Positions 24,910 through 33,294 of a DNA stretch of 64,000 nucleotides are shown in pieces (positions within the stretch are counted from its first letter, which is position 1; each line of letters opens with the position of its first letter). The notes beneath the pieces are model-generated. The model was given only the letters and a program-made list of their open reading frames with translations. It made no database searches and had not been told where the DNA came from. A program made the translations under genes and the position numbers. Source of the DNA: Rudaea sp. 3F27F6 (GTDB lineage: Bacteria > Pseudomonadota > Gammaproteobacteria > Xanthomonadales > Rhodanobacteraceae); NCBI RefSeq assembly GCF_005503555.1, contig NZ_SCNG01000001.1, forward strand, positions 1 through 64,000, written 5' to 3'.

Positions 24910-25139
24910 AACACCCCTGCGAAAGTTGCGGCATGCCGATCGACAACGGCACTTACTGCCAATACTGCGTCGACGAAACCGGCAAACTGCAGGACTTCGC
25001 CGTGCGCTTCGAGCGCATGGTGCAATGGCAGGAACGCCGCGGCAGTCCGCGCGCCCAGGCGGAGCGCGAAACCATCGAGTACATGGCGAAAATGCCGGCG
25101 TGGAAGGACAACCCGGACCTTCTCGCCCGGCTCGGATAA
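24906..25139 (+). CDS. Small putative zinc-ribbon protein
   Basis: A 77-residue protein opening with two cysteine pairs, CESCGMPI and YCQYC, followed by DETGKLQDFAVRFERMVQW. This fits the family of short putative zinc-ribbon proteins with a helical C-terminal half. Its role is unknown. Coupling to the MarR gene suggests a shared small-molecule or metal signal, but that is inference. Confidence 0.8.
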   Translation: MKHPCESCGMPIDNGTYCQYCVDETGKLQDFAVRFERMVQWQERRGSPRAQAERETIEYMAKMPAWKDNPDLLARLG

Positions 25140-25161
25140 GAGCTTGTCAGTCAATAAAAAA

Positions 25162-25268
25162 CGTTCGTGCTGAGCGTAGCGAAGCTTGGCTTCGCGAAGT
25201 CGAAACGCCGGGAATTCCACGCGTGGCACTTCGACTTCGCGCCTTTGGCGCTACGCTCAGTGCGAACG
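25162..25268. repeat. REP-like inverted-repeat element
   Basis: The ends CGTTCGTGCTGAGCGTAGCG (25162-25181) and 25249-25268 are complementary at 18 of 20 positions. Inside are further complementary blocks with GCGAAG and TTCGACTTCGCG. It sits between convergent genes at 25139 and 25306, the usual place of REP/BIME elements. No terminator T-run is present. Confidence 0.8.
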
Positions 25269-25305
25269 GGTGTTATTCAAATAAAAAATTTCTCGACCGC
25301 GCCGG

Positions 25306-26145
25306 TCAGTTTCCGTTTGCGAGCCGGCGCGCTTCGCGCCACGACCACCACAGCGCTTTCCAGCGCGCCGCGCCGGGCTGCGCCAAGAGCGCGCGCAGCG
25401 GCTCGGCGGAACGCTGCGCCGTTTGCATCAAGGCAAGATCGAGCCGGCCGCGAACACGGCGCGCGAGCGGCGCGAGCGGCGAATCGCCGAGCGCCGCCGC
25501 CGTGGCACCGGCGAGCCGGCCAAGCAGATCGCGCAGCAAGTCATCCCGCTTCGCACCCGGTTCGCTCAAGGCACTGCGCGTCGATTGGTGCCGCGCGAGA
25601 ACATCGAGCGGCACCGGCAACCGTTCGCCCGCATCGGGCAGATGGCGCAGTGCCTGCAGCAGATGCGAGATCGTCCAGAGCCGCGCCGCCGCAGGCGCCT
25701 GCGCGGCGGAAGCGTTGAACAGTGCTGCCTCGACGCGTGCGACCGGCAGGTACAGCGGCGCATAGCCGGCGAGCAGCGCTTCGAGATTCGATGCGGCGCC
25801 GACCTGCATCATCGCCAGCGCGCCGTCGACCACGCTTTCCCAGGCTGCTGCATCGATCGTCGCGGCCGCGGGATCGGAGAACAGCACCGCGCTGACCGGA
25901 TGGCGCGGCCGGCCCGACGCCGCAGCAAGCAGCTCCTGTCGCCACCACTGGATTTTCACTTCGGCGATATGCGCCTCGCGCAGGCCGAACGCGGCCTGTT
26001 CGAGTTCGTGGATCAGGCAGCCGAACGCCGACGCGCGCAGGCGTGCCTGAGGAGCGAGAAACAATGCGACGGTGGCCTGCTCGGGATTCGCCGCCAGCCA
26101 TTTTTCCTCGAAGCTGGCGAACGCGCTGGCTTCCTGATCCGACAT
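25306..26145 (-). CDS. Squalene/phytoene-synthase-like protein, probably non-catalytic
   Basis: 279 residues with the all-helical squalene/phytoene synthase fold: FLAPQARLRASAFGCLIHEL at the first helix pair and IAEVKIQWWRQELLA after it. The Asp-rich motifs needed for prenyl diphosphate binding are absent (HELEQ stands where DDxxD is expected), as in the NDUFAF6-type members that act in respiratory complex assembly. It lies six bases from gph on the same strand. A non-enzymatic or assembly role is inferred. Confidence 0.72.
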   Translation of the reverse strand: MSDQEASAFASFEEKWLAANPEQATVALFLAPQARLRASAFGCLIHELEQAAFGLREAHIAEVKIQWWRQELLAAASGRPRHPVSAVLFSDPAAATIDAAAWESVVDGALAMMQVGAASNLEALLAGYAPLYLPVARVEAALFNASAAQAPAAARLWTISHLLQALRHLPDAGERLPVPLDVLARHQSTRSALSEPGAKRDDLLRDLLGRLAGATAAALGDSPLAPLARRVRGRLDLALMQTAQRSAEPLRALLAQPGAARWKALWWSWREARRLANGN

Positions 26146-26151
26146 CGGCGG

Positions 26152-26811
26152 TCAGTCGAATCCGAGTGCCGGCAGCAGATCGTGCGGCTTGGCGATGACG
26201 ATGTCGGCACCCCACGCGTGCGGATCTTCGCCGTCGAGGTAACCCCAGGCCGCCGCGACTGTGCGCATGCCGGCCGCGCGGCCCGCCTCGATGTCGCGCG
26301 CATCGTCGCCGACGTAGACGCTGCGCGCCGCATCGACACCGGCCAGTTGCGCGGCATGCAGCAGCGGCGCCGGATCGGGCTTGCGCACCGGCAGCGTATC
26401 GCCGCCAACCAAGGCCGCACTGCGCTTGTCGAGGCCGAGTTCGGCGACGACGGCGCGGGCGAGATATTCGGGCTTGTTCGTCACGATGCCCCAGGGCAGC
26501 GCGCTGGCCTCGAAACGCGCGAGCACGCCGTCGATGCCGTCGAAGGTACGTGTGTATGCGGCGATCTGCTCGGCATAGAGATCGAGATAGCGCGGCATCA
26601 GGCTTTCGAGGCGCGCTTCGTCGACGCCCGGAAATCCCGCGCGCAGCATCGCGCGGCCGCCCTTGGACACGACCGCGCCGACCTGATCGAGCGCGATCGC
26701 CGGCTCGCCGAGTTCGGCGCGCAGCCGGCGCATGGCGTCGACCAGGTCGGGCGCCGAATCGATCAGGGTGCCGTCCAAGTCGAAAAACACCGCCTGTATT
26801 TTTGCACTCAT
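26152..26811 (-). CDS. gph: Phosphoglycolate phosphatase (HAD family)
   Basis: A 219-residue HAD hydrolase with all four motifs: AVFFDLDGTLIDSAPD (nucleophile Asp), GIVTNKPEY, the lysine in PVRKPDPAPL, and VYVGDDARDIEAGRAAGM. This is the Gph pattern, removing 2-phosphoglycolate formed during DNA repair. In this genome neighbourhood it follows ubiG. A terminator separates them, so gph probably has its own promoter or depends on read-through. Confidence 0.85.
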   Translation of the reverse strand: MSAKIQAVFFDLDGTLIDSAPDLVDAMRRLRAELGEPAIALDQVGAVVSKGGRAMLRAGFPGVDEARLESLMPRYLDLYAEQIAAYTRTFDGIDGVLARFEASALPWGIVTNKPEYLARAVVAELGLDKRSAALVGGDTLPVRKPDPAPLLHAAQLAGVDAARSVYVGDDARDIEAGRAAGMRTVAAAWGYLDGEDPHAWGADIVIAKPHDLLPALGFD

Positions 26812-26823
26812 TGCAGATCACCA

Positions 26824-26851
26824 AAATAAAAAAGCGGCCGTCTTTGGCCGC
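26824..26851 (-). terminator. Intrinsic terminator after ubiG
   Basis: On the minus strand GCGGCC AAAGAC GGCCGC is followed directly by TTTTTTATTT. It lies 22 bases beyond the ubiG stop. Confidence 0.85.
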
Positions 26852-26872
26852 ACTGTTCAATAAAAGCCGCCG

Positions 26873-27592
26873 TCATATCGGCTTCGCGGCGCAGGCCAGA
26901 TAATTTATCTGCGTGTTCTTCACGATCCACGCGCGTCGCGACAACGGGTTGTAGGCCAGGCCGCTCAAGTCTTCGAGCACGAGGCCGGCGTCGCGCAGCG
27001 CCGCCGCCATTTCGGCCGGACGGATAAATTGCACGTAGTGATGGGTGCCGCGCGGCAGCAGGTTCAGCGCGTACTCGGCGCCGACGATCGCCGCGCCGAA
27101 CGCGAGCGGCGTGCGGTTGAGCGTGGACAAAAACAGCCGGCCGCCCGGTTTCAGCAGGGCCGCGCAGGCCGCGATCACGCTGCCCGGATCGGGCACGTGT
27201 TCGAGCATTTCCATGCAGGTGACGACGTCGAACTCGCCCGGCGACGCCTGCGCCAGAGCCTCGACGCTGACCTCGCGATAATCGACCTGCAGATTCGATT
27301 CGTGCAGATGCAGCCGCGCCACGTCGAGCACGCGCGGGGCGAGATCGATGCCGACGACCTGTGCGCCGGACGCGGCCAGCGCCTCGCTCAGAATGCCGCC
27401 GCCGCAGCCGACGTCGAGGGCGCGCGCGCCCTTGAGCGCCGCGCGTTCGGCGACATAGTTGAGCCTTACCGGATTGAGGTCGTGCAGCGGGCGCGATTCG
27501 CCTTCGGGGTCCCACCAGCCTGCGGCGAGCTTGTCGAACTTGCCGGTCTCGGCGCGGTTTACGTTCAAATCGTCGGTCTGGGTCGAATTCAT
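26873..27592 (-). CDS. ubiG: Ubiquinone biosynthesis O-methyltransferase
   Basis: A 239-residue SAM-dependent methyltransferase performing both O-methylations of ubiquinone synthesis. The opening MNSTQTDDLNVNRAETGKFD leads to KLAAGWWDPEGESRPLHDLN, characteristic of UbiG. The SAM motif is ALDVGCGGGILSEALA and motif II contains DVVTCMEMLEHVPDPGSVI. The ATG at 27592 gives the standard N-terminus. Upstream on the same strand are a YCII protein and an MTA/SAH deaminase, suggesting a short operon ended by the terminator at 26824-26851. Confidence 0.95.
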   Translation of the reverse strand: MNSTQTDDLNVNRAETGKFDKLAAGWWDPEGESRPLHDLNPVRLNYVAERAALKGARALDVGCGGGILSEALAASGAQVVGIDLAPRVLDVARLHLHESNLQVDYREVSVEALAQASPGEFDVVTCMEMLEHVPDPGSVIAACAALLKPGGRLFLSTLNRTPLAFGAAIVGAEYALNLLPRGTHHYVQFIRPAEMAAALRDAGLVLEDLSGLAYNPLSRRAWIVKNTQINYLACAAKPI

Positions 27593-27614
27593 GGTCTGCC
27601 TGCTCCGCGTCCGC

Positions 27615-27869
27615 TTAGCGCGTGAGCCATTCGCGCACGCTGATTTCCCAGCCGCCGCTCGTATGTGCCGGGTCGCGCTGCGCGATGGCGAGCGCCTCGG
27701 CCATGTCTGGCGCACGCAGAAGATAGGCGCCGCCGCTCTTGTCGCCGAACGGACCGGACATTTCGTTGCGGTTCTGCACGCGCAATTCTTCGAGAAACTG
27801 TTGATGTTGCGGCACCACCGCCGGATCGAATCCGGCGCGACGCGTCAGGAGTACCAGATAGCGATTCAT
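27615..27869 (-). CDS. YCII-related small protein
   Basis: 84 residues of the YCII/ferredoxin-like fold (MNRYLVLLTRRAGFD at the first strand, conserved GPF in NEMSGPFGDKSGGAYLLRAP, then DPAHTSGGWEISVREW). Members are small dimeric proteins of uncertain enzymatic role. It lies between the deaminase and ubiG with 3- and 22-base gaps, so it is co-transcribed. Confidence 0.8.
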   Translation of the reverse strand: MNRYLVLLTRRAGFDPAVVPQHQQFLEELRVQNRNEMSGPFGDKSGGAYLLRAPDMAEALAIAQRDPAHTSGGWEISVREWLTR

Positions 27870-27872
27870 GGC

Positions 27873-29192
27873 TTACTGCGCGAAGGCGATGCGCTCGTGC
27901 CACTCGCGCGCCTTGCCGCGCAGCGCGTCGAGGTCGATGCCGACGAGCTGACGATCGTCGAGCTTGCGCTGGCCAGCGATCCACACGTCGCTGACCTGAT
28001 GCCGCCCGGTCGCGTACACGAGCTGCGAGGCGACGTGATAGATCGGCTGCGTTTCGATCGCATCGAGGCGCACGGCGACGAGGTCGGCCTGCTTGCCGGC
28101 CACGATCGAGCCGATGCGGTCCGCTAAACCGACCGCGCGCGCGCCGTTGAGCGTCGCTGCCTGCAAAGCGAATGCCGCATCGAACGCGCTCGCGTCGTTG
28201 GCCACGGCTTTCGCCAGCATCGCCGCGGTACGCGTTTCGCCGAACATGTCGATGTCGTTGTTGCTTGCCGCGCCGTCGGTGCCGATCGCCAGATTGACGC
28301 CGGCGCGGCGCAGTTTTTCCGCCGGGCAGAAGCCGCTCGCGAGCTTGAGATTCGATTCGGGACAGTGTACGACCGACGCGCCGGCCTCGGCCATCAGCGC
28401 GATCTCGCTGTCGATCAACTGGGTCATGTGGATCGCGATCAGATGATCGTTGACCAGGCCGAGCGCCTGCATGCGCGCGATCGGGCGCATGCCGTGGTCG
28501 CGCTTGCCGTCCTCGACTTCCTGCGCGGTCTCGTGCAGATGCAGATGCACGGGCAGATCGAGCTGGTCGGACATCAGGCGGATGCGCTCGAATGCTTCGT
28601 TCGACACCGTATACGGCGCATGCGGCGCCAGGGTCGTGGTCACGAGTACCTCGTCGCGCAGCGCGTCATGCACGGCGAGATTCTTGTCGAAATACTCGTC
28701 GCGGCTCTTCGCCCACGCGGTCGGAAACTCGATGAACGGCAATCCGATCACCGCACGGAAGCCGTGCTTGATATAGGTTGCCGCCTGCGCGTCGGGGAAC
28801 AGATAGTTCTCGTTGCAGCAGGTGGTGCCGCCGCGCAGCATTTCGGCGATCGCCAGCTCGATGCCGTCGCGCACGAACTCGGGGCCCATCACGCGCCCTT
28901 CGGCAGGCCAGATGTGCTCGTTGAGCCAGGTCATCAGCGGCAGGTCGTCGGCGAGGCCGCGCATCAGCACCATCGGGTTGTGCGTGTGCGTATTGACCAG
29001 ACCGGGAATCAGCGCGTGCGTGGACAAATCGACGCGCCGCGCATTCGGGTACTTCTCGCGCGCGGATTCGATCGGCAGCACGTCGGCGATCGTGTCGCCG
29101 GCCACGACGACGGTGTGGTGGTCGAGCACGATGCCGTGCGGTTCGACGGGGATGACCCAGCGGGCTTCGAGTAATTGGTCGACGGGCTTCAT
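27873..29192 (-). CDS. 5'-methylthioadenosine/S-adenosylhomocysteine deaminase-like amidohydrolase
   Basis: About 439 residues of the TRZ/ATZ group. The metal site is IPGLVNTHTHNPMVLMRGLA, further His are in LHLHETAQEV and HLIAIHMTQL, and the catalytic Asp is in LAIGTDGAASNNDIDM. It probably deaminates SAH or MTA, which makes sense next to ubiG, a SAM-using methyltransferase that releases SAH. The start is uncertain: ATG at 29192 gives MKPVDQLLEARWVIPVEPHG, typical for the family; a GTG at 29216 would add eight residues. Neither has a strong ribosome site. Confidence 0.85.
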   Translation of the reverse strand: MKPVDQLLEARWVIPVEPHGIVLDHHTVVVAGDTIADVLPIESAREKYPNARRVDLSTHALIPGLVNTHTHNPMVLMRGLADDLPLMTWLNEHIWPAEGRVMGPEFVRDGIELAIAEMLRGGTTCCNENYLFPDAQAATYIKHGFRAVIGLPFIEFPTAWAKSRDEYFDKNLAVHDALRDEVLVTTTLAPHAPYTVSNEAFERIRLMSDQLDLPVHLHLHETAQEVEDGKRDHGMRPIARMQALGLVNDHLIAIHMTQLIDSEIALMAEAGASVVHCPESNLKLASGFCPAEKLRRAGVNLAIGTDGAASNNDIDMFGETRTAAMLAKAVANDASAFDAAFALQAATLNGARAVGLADRIGSIVAGKQADLVAVRLDAIETQPIYHVASQLVYATGRHQVSDVWIAGQRKLDDRQLVGIDLDALRGKAREWHERIAFAQ

Positions 29193-29279
29193 CGTATTCG
29201 TAGGGGCGATATTCACCGCGCCCGGTTCTTCATTGCCGCAGAAAAAACGGGGCGCGACCGATCGCGCCCCGCATCAGCA

Positions 29280-29849
29280 TCAGCTCTTGACGCGACCGAC
29301 GTATTCGCCCGTGCGCGTATCCACGCGGATCACTTCGCCGTTCGGCACGAACAGCGGCACGCGCACGGTCGCACCGGTTTCGAGCTTGGCCGGCTTGCCG
29401 CCGGAGCCTGCGGTGTCGCCCTTCACGCCCGGATCGGTTTCCGTGATCGTCAGCTCGACGAAGTTCGGCGGCGACACGATCAGCGGCGCGCCGTTCCACA
29501 GCGTCACGACGCAGACCTCGTTGCCCTTGAGCCACTTCTCCGCATCGGCCATCGCGGCCTTGTCGGCGGCAATCTGCTCGTGCGTTTCCGGGTGCATGAA
29601 GTGCCAGAACTCGCCGTCGCTGTAGAGGTATTCCATGTCGGTGTCGACGACGTCGGCCGGCTCGACCGAGTCGGTCGACTTCATCGTCATTTCGACGACG
29701 CGGCCGGTCTTCAGGTTGCGGTATTTCACGCGGGTGAAGGCCTGGCCCTTGCCCGGCTTGATGTACTCGGTATCGACGATCGTGCACGGATAGCCGTCCA
29801 CGATGATCTTCATGCCGTTCTTGACGTCGTTCATGCCATAGCTGGCCAT
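29280..29849 (-). CDS. efp: Elongation factor P
   Basis: A 189-residue EF-P, which relieves ribosome stalling at polyproline. The modifiable lysine is in [18 protein letters not shown]. The remainder matches EF-P domains II and III, ending [16 protein letters not shown] in character. GAGGA precedes the ATG. The divergent neighbour epmB encodes the lysine aminomutase that makes the beta-lysine placed on this residue, so the pair is functionally linked. Confidence 0.97.
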   Translation of the reverse strand: MASYGMNDVKNGMKIIVDGYPCTIVDTEYIKPGKGQAFTRVKYRNLKTGRVVEMTMKSTDSVEPADVVDTDMEYLYSDGEFWHFMHPETHEQIAADKAAMADAEKWLKGNEVCVVTLWNGAPLIVSPPNFVELTITETDPGVKGDTAGSGGKPAKLETGATVRVPLFVPNGEVIRVDTRTGEYVGRVKS

Positions 29850-29897
29850 AGGTCTGTCCTCAAATTGCGCAATCGTCCTTGCTTGCGCAGATCAAAA

Positions 29898-29952
29898 GCG
29901 GCCGTCCGTAGCCGCATTTTTCGATATCAAAGAAAGCCGCGGGTTGCGCGGC
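29898..29952. repeat. Two stem-loops between divergent efp and epmB
   Basis: Stem GCGGC/GCCGC (29898-29915) is followed by ATTTTT on the plus strand and flanked by AAAA, so it looks like a small terminator in either direction. A second perfect stem GCCGCG/CGCGGC lies at 29936-29952. Neither follows a gene end, because both neighbours are transcribed away. They may be parts of promoters or leaders. Confidence 0.5.
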
Positions 29953-29993
29953 TTGGTAGAATTCGGGGTTGGATCGAAGAATCGAAGACGCCA

Positions 29994-31016
29994 ATGATAA
30001 CCGGGAACGCCACCGCCGCGCACATGGGACAGGAGCCGGGAACCGCCGACTGGCGCCGGCTCTGGCGCGACGCGGTCACCGATCCGCGCGAACTGCTCGC
30101 CCTGCTCGGCCTGGAACACCTGGCCGACGACGTGCTCCCGCGCCTCGACACGGGCTTCGCCCTGCGCGTGCCGCGCGGTTTCGTCGCGCGCATGCGCCAC
30201 GGCGACGCGCGCGATCCGCTGCTGCTGCAGGTGCTGCCGCAGGCCGCCGAACTCGATGCTGTACCGGGCTTCGGCCTCGACGCGGTCGGCGACATGAACG
30301 CGCGCGCGGCCCTGGGCGTACTGCACAAATACCAGGGGCGCGCCCTGCTGATCGCCACCGGTTCCTGCGCGGTGAACTGCCGCTACTGTTTCCGCCGTCA
30401 CTTTCCGTACGCGGAGCAGACCGCCGCGGCGAATCGCTGGCACGAGGCGATCGCGCATCTGCGCGCCGACACGTCGATCGACGAGGTGATTTTGTCGGGC
30501 GGCGATCCGCTCTCGCTGTCGACGGCCAAGCTCGCCGAGCTGAGCGACGCGCTCGCCCCGCTCGCGCACCTGCGCCGCCTGCGCATCCACACGCGCCTGC
30601 CGGTCGTGCTGCCCGAACGCGTGGACCGCGAATTCACCGCATGGCTGAAACAACTGCCGTGGCCGGTGGCGATCGTTCTGCACGCCAATCACGCCAACGA
30701 GCTCGATGCGAACGCGGCTACGGCCTGCGCGCGCCTGCGCGAGACCGGCGCCCAACTGCTCAATCAGAGCGTGCTGCTGCGCGGAATCAACGACGACGCC
30801 GATACTCTTGCCGAGCTGTCGTCGCGCCTGTTCGATTGCGGCGTGCTGCCCTATTACCTGCACCAGCTCGACCGCGTCGCCGGCGCGGCCCACTTTGCCG
30901 TCGGCGACGACGAGGCGCGCGCGCTCGTCAATGCCCTGCGCGAACGGCTGGCCGGCTATCTCGTGCCGCGGCTGGTGCGCGAGATCGCCGGCGAAGCCCA
31001 TAAAACGCCGCTGTGA
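29994..31016 (+). CDS. epmB: EF-P (R)-beta-lysine aminomutase, radical SAM
   Basis: A 340-residue KamA/EpmB radical SAM enzyme converting (S)-alpha-lysine to (R)-beta-lysine for EF-P modification. The cluster motif is CAVNCRYCFRRHFPY (CxxxCxxC); PLP-binding and substrate regions are in VILSGGDPLSLSTAKLAEL, RIHTRLPVVLPERV and QSVLLRGINDDADTLAELS. It is shorter than clostridial lysine 2,3-aminomutase, as EpmB is. It lies head-to-head with efp. A -10-like TAGAAT is at 29957-29962. EpmA (the ligase) is not in the window. Confidence 0.93.
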   Translation: MITGNATAAHMGQEPGTADWRRLWRDAVTDPRELLALLGLEHLADDVLPRLDTGFALRVPRGFVARMRHGDARDPLLLQVLPQAAELDAVPGFGLDAVGDMNARAALGVLHKYQGRALLIATGSCAVNCRYCFRRHFPYAEQTAAANRWHEAIAHLRADTSIDEVILSGGDPLSLSTAKLAELSDALAPLAHLRRLRIHTRLPVVLPERVDREFTAWLKQLPWPVAIVLHANHANELDANAATACARLRETGAQLLNQSVLLRGINDDADTLAELSSRLFDCGVLPYYLHQLDRVAGAAHFAVGDDEARALVNALRERLAGYLVPRLVREIAGEAHKTPL

Positions 31017-31118
31017 CCCGGAACCGGCCGCCGCGCGCCGGGCGGGCTCTGGCGCGGACAGGGCGAATCGAGTAAAACGCGAGCTCTGCCGCATCGCGTA
31101 CGCGAGTCTCGACGACCC

Positions 31119-33179
31119 ATGAGCAAACCCACGGACGTGATCAAACTCCTGCTGGTCGAGGACTCGGTCGAAGACGCCGAGCGCCTGACCAGCATCCTGC
31201 GCAACGCCGGCATCGCCGTGCGCGCCACCCAGGCGCGCAACGCCGACGAACTCGAGGCGCAACTGCAGGCGCAGGCGCCGGACCTGATCCTTTCCGGCTC
31301 CGCACTCCAACTCGACGAAGTCGCGCAGGCGGCCAACCGCGGCGGCAAGGACATCGGCGTCGTCGCCATCCTGCACGATCTCTCCGGTGAGGCGGTCACC
31401 GAAGTGTTCCGCCGCGGCGTCACCTCGGTGGCGACGCGCAAGCATGCCGATCTGCTCGTCGGCGTGATCCAGCGCGAGTTCGCCAGCCTGCATCTGCGCC
31501 GCAGCGCACGCCGGCTCGAAGCCAGCCTGGCCGAGTCCGAGCGCCGCTGTGATTCGCTGCTCGAATCTGCGCGCGATCCGATCGCCTACGTCCACGAGGG
31601 CGCGCACGTGCGCGCCAACCACGCCTGGCTCGAAGCGTTCGGCTATGCCGATTTCGAGGAGCTGCAGGGCGTGTCGATCCTCGACCTGATCGCGCCCGAG
31701 GCGACCGGCGAATTCAAAACCCTGCTCAAGGATCTGTCGCGCGGCGAGAAGCCGCCCGCAAGCCTGCCGATCAAGGTGCGCCGCGGCGACGGCTCGGTGT
31801 TCGACACGGTGATGGAGTTCGCCCCCGCCAGCGTCGCCGGCGAACCGTGCCAGCAGATCGTGCTGCGCCAGCCGCTCGCCAATCCCGAGCTGGCGCGGCA
31901 GATCGACACTCTGCGCACCAAAGACCTCATCACCGACCTGTACAACCGCCCGCACGGCCTCGCCGAACTCGACCGCGTAGTCGCCGCCGCCGCCGCCGGT
32001 GCGCCGAACCAAGTGCTGATGCTGCTCGAAGGCGACAACTTCCGCGAGCATCTCGACGCGATCGGCCTCGGCAATACCGACCTGCTGCTCGGCGACATGG
32101 CCAACCTGCTGCGCCGCACGCTCGAATCGACCGAGCACGTCGCCTTCCGCTTCGGCGACCATACCTTCGGCGTGCTGACCACGGCGCTGCCGCTCGATGC
32201 GGCGACCGAACTCGCGCAGCGGCTGTGCAGCGTGTTCTCCGAGCACGACTTCGACATCGGCAAGCAGAGCGTCAGCCTGTACGTCAGCATCTCCGGCGTA
32301 CTGATCGGCGAGAAGAACGCCAATGCCCAGGCGGTGCTGAGCCAGGCCGCAATGGGCCTGCGCGAACTGCAGCAGCGCGGCGGCAACCAGGCCTCGATCT
32401 ACGATCCCGGCGTGCGCGACGCAGCCCTGCTCGCCGAGATGCAACAACTGCGCGAACGTCTGGTCGAAGCGACCAAGCACAACCGCTTCGCGCTCTACAG
32501 CCAGCCGATCATCAATCTGCACGGCGTCGAAGGCGAGTTCTACGAAATCCTCGCGCGCCTCGTCGACGACAAGGGCGAAGTGATGCCGAGCGCGTTCTTC
32601 CCGATCGCCGAGGAAGCCGGGCTGATGCCCGCGATCGACCGCATCGTCATCGCCAACGCCATCGCCACGCTCGGCGAGCGCGAAAAAGCCGGCCGCCAGA
32701 CCATCTTCTTCCTCAAGCTCACCGCGCCGTCGATCGCCGACGAAACCCTGCTGCCATGGATCGCGCAGCAGCTCAAAGCCGCACGCGTGCGCGGCGACGC
32801 GCTCGTTTTCGAGATGCCCGAGAGCAAGGTCGTCACCCAGCTCAAGGCCGCGCGCACCTTCGTCAACGGCCTGCGCCAGATGCACTGCGCCTTCGCCCTC
32901 GAGCAGTTCGGCGCCGGGGTCAATTCGTTCCAGTTGCTCAAGCACATCGACGCGAGCTATTTGAAGATCGACCGGCTCTACATGCAGAACCTGCCGAAGG
33001 ACAAGGAGCACCAGGACTTCGTCCGCCAGTTCTGCCACCAAGCGCACCAGGCCGGCAAGATCGTGATCGCCGAGCACGTCGAGGATGCGGCCAGCATGTC
33101 GATCCTGTTCACCTGCGGCGTGAACTTCGTCCAGGGCAACTATCTCAACGAACCGGAAAAGATACTGAGCGCGGCGTAG
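31119..33179 (+). CDS. fimX: FimX-like degenerate GGDEF-EAL c-di-GMP effector
   Basis: 686 residues in the order REC-PAS-GGDEF-EAL, as in FimX, which controls type IV pilus assembly and twitching. All catalytic sites are degraded. The REC phospho-acceptor position in DLILSGSALQ is Ser. The GGDEF motif reads GDHTF (346-350). The EAL motif reads EIL (476-478, in FYEILARLVDD), keeping the following Arg and the SQPI and VNSFQLLKHI segments used for c-di-GMP binding. It should therefore bind but neither make nor break c-di-GMP. It follows epmB by about 100 bases. Partners PilZ/PilB are outside the window. Confidence 0.88.
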   Translation: MSKPTDVIKLLLVEDSVEDAERLTSILRNAGIAVRATQARNADELEAQLQAQAPDLILSGSALQLDEVAQAANRGGKDIGVVAILHDLSGEAVTEVFRRGVTSVATRKHADLLVGVIQREFASLHLRRSARRLEASLAESERRCDSLLESARDPIAYVHEGAHVRANHAWLEAFGYADFEELQGVSILDLIAPEATGEFKTLLKDLSRGEKPPASLPIKVRRGDGSVFDTVMEFAPASVAGEPCQQIVLRQPLANPELARQIDTLRTKDLITDLYNRPHGLAELDRVVAAAAAGAPNQVLMLLEGDNFREHLDAIGLGNTDLLLGDMANLLRRTLESTEHVAFRFGDHTFGVLTTALPLDAATELAQRLCSVFSEHDFDIGKQSVSLYVSISGVLIGEKNANAQAVLSQAAMGLRELQQRGGNQASIYDPGVRDAALLAEMQQLRERLVEATKHNRFALYSQPIINLHGVEGEFYEILARLVDDKGEVMPSAFFPIAEEAGLMPAIDRIVIANAIATLGEREKAGRQTIFFLKLTAPSIADETLLPWIAQQLKAARVRGDALVFEMPESKVVTQLKAARTFVNGLRQMHCAFALEQFGAGVNSFQLLKHIDASYLKIDRLYMQNLPKDKEHQDFVRQFCHQAHQAGKIVIAEHVEDAASMSILFTCGVNFVQGNYLNEPEKILSAA

Positions 33180-33261
33180 CGGCGATCGGCCAAGCGTCTG
33201 CGCGCACGTGGCGCGAAGCGCCGTCGCGATTTTGCCCACGCTTTGGCAGACGCGACTCAGC

Positions 33262-33288
33262 TTGCGCTGTACAAGCATGGCTTAGAAT
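33262..33288 (+). promoter_or_regulatory. Candidate leaderless promoter of the FUSC gene
   Basis: TTGCGC (33262-33267) and TAGAAT (33283-33288) are 15 bases apart. Six bases separate the -10 box from the ATG at 33295, and no Shine-Dalgarno sequence is present. Confidence 0.45.
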
Positions 33289-33294
33289 CGGGCC

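Noticed and set aside
29892-29930. Hairpin with T-run as the terminator of a plus-strand gene
   Set aside because: No plus-strand gene ends before it; the upstream gene is efp on the minus strand and is transcribed away.
29892-33278. Minus-strand open frame of 1128 codons across epmB and fimX
   Set aside because: It covers two well-supported plus-strand genes and their intergenic region, and reads as low-information mirror sequence.
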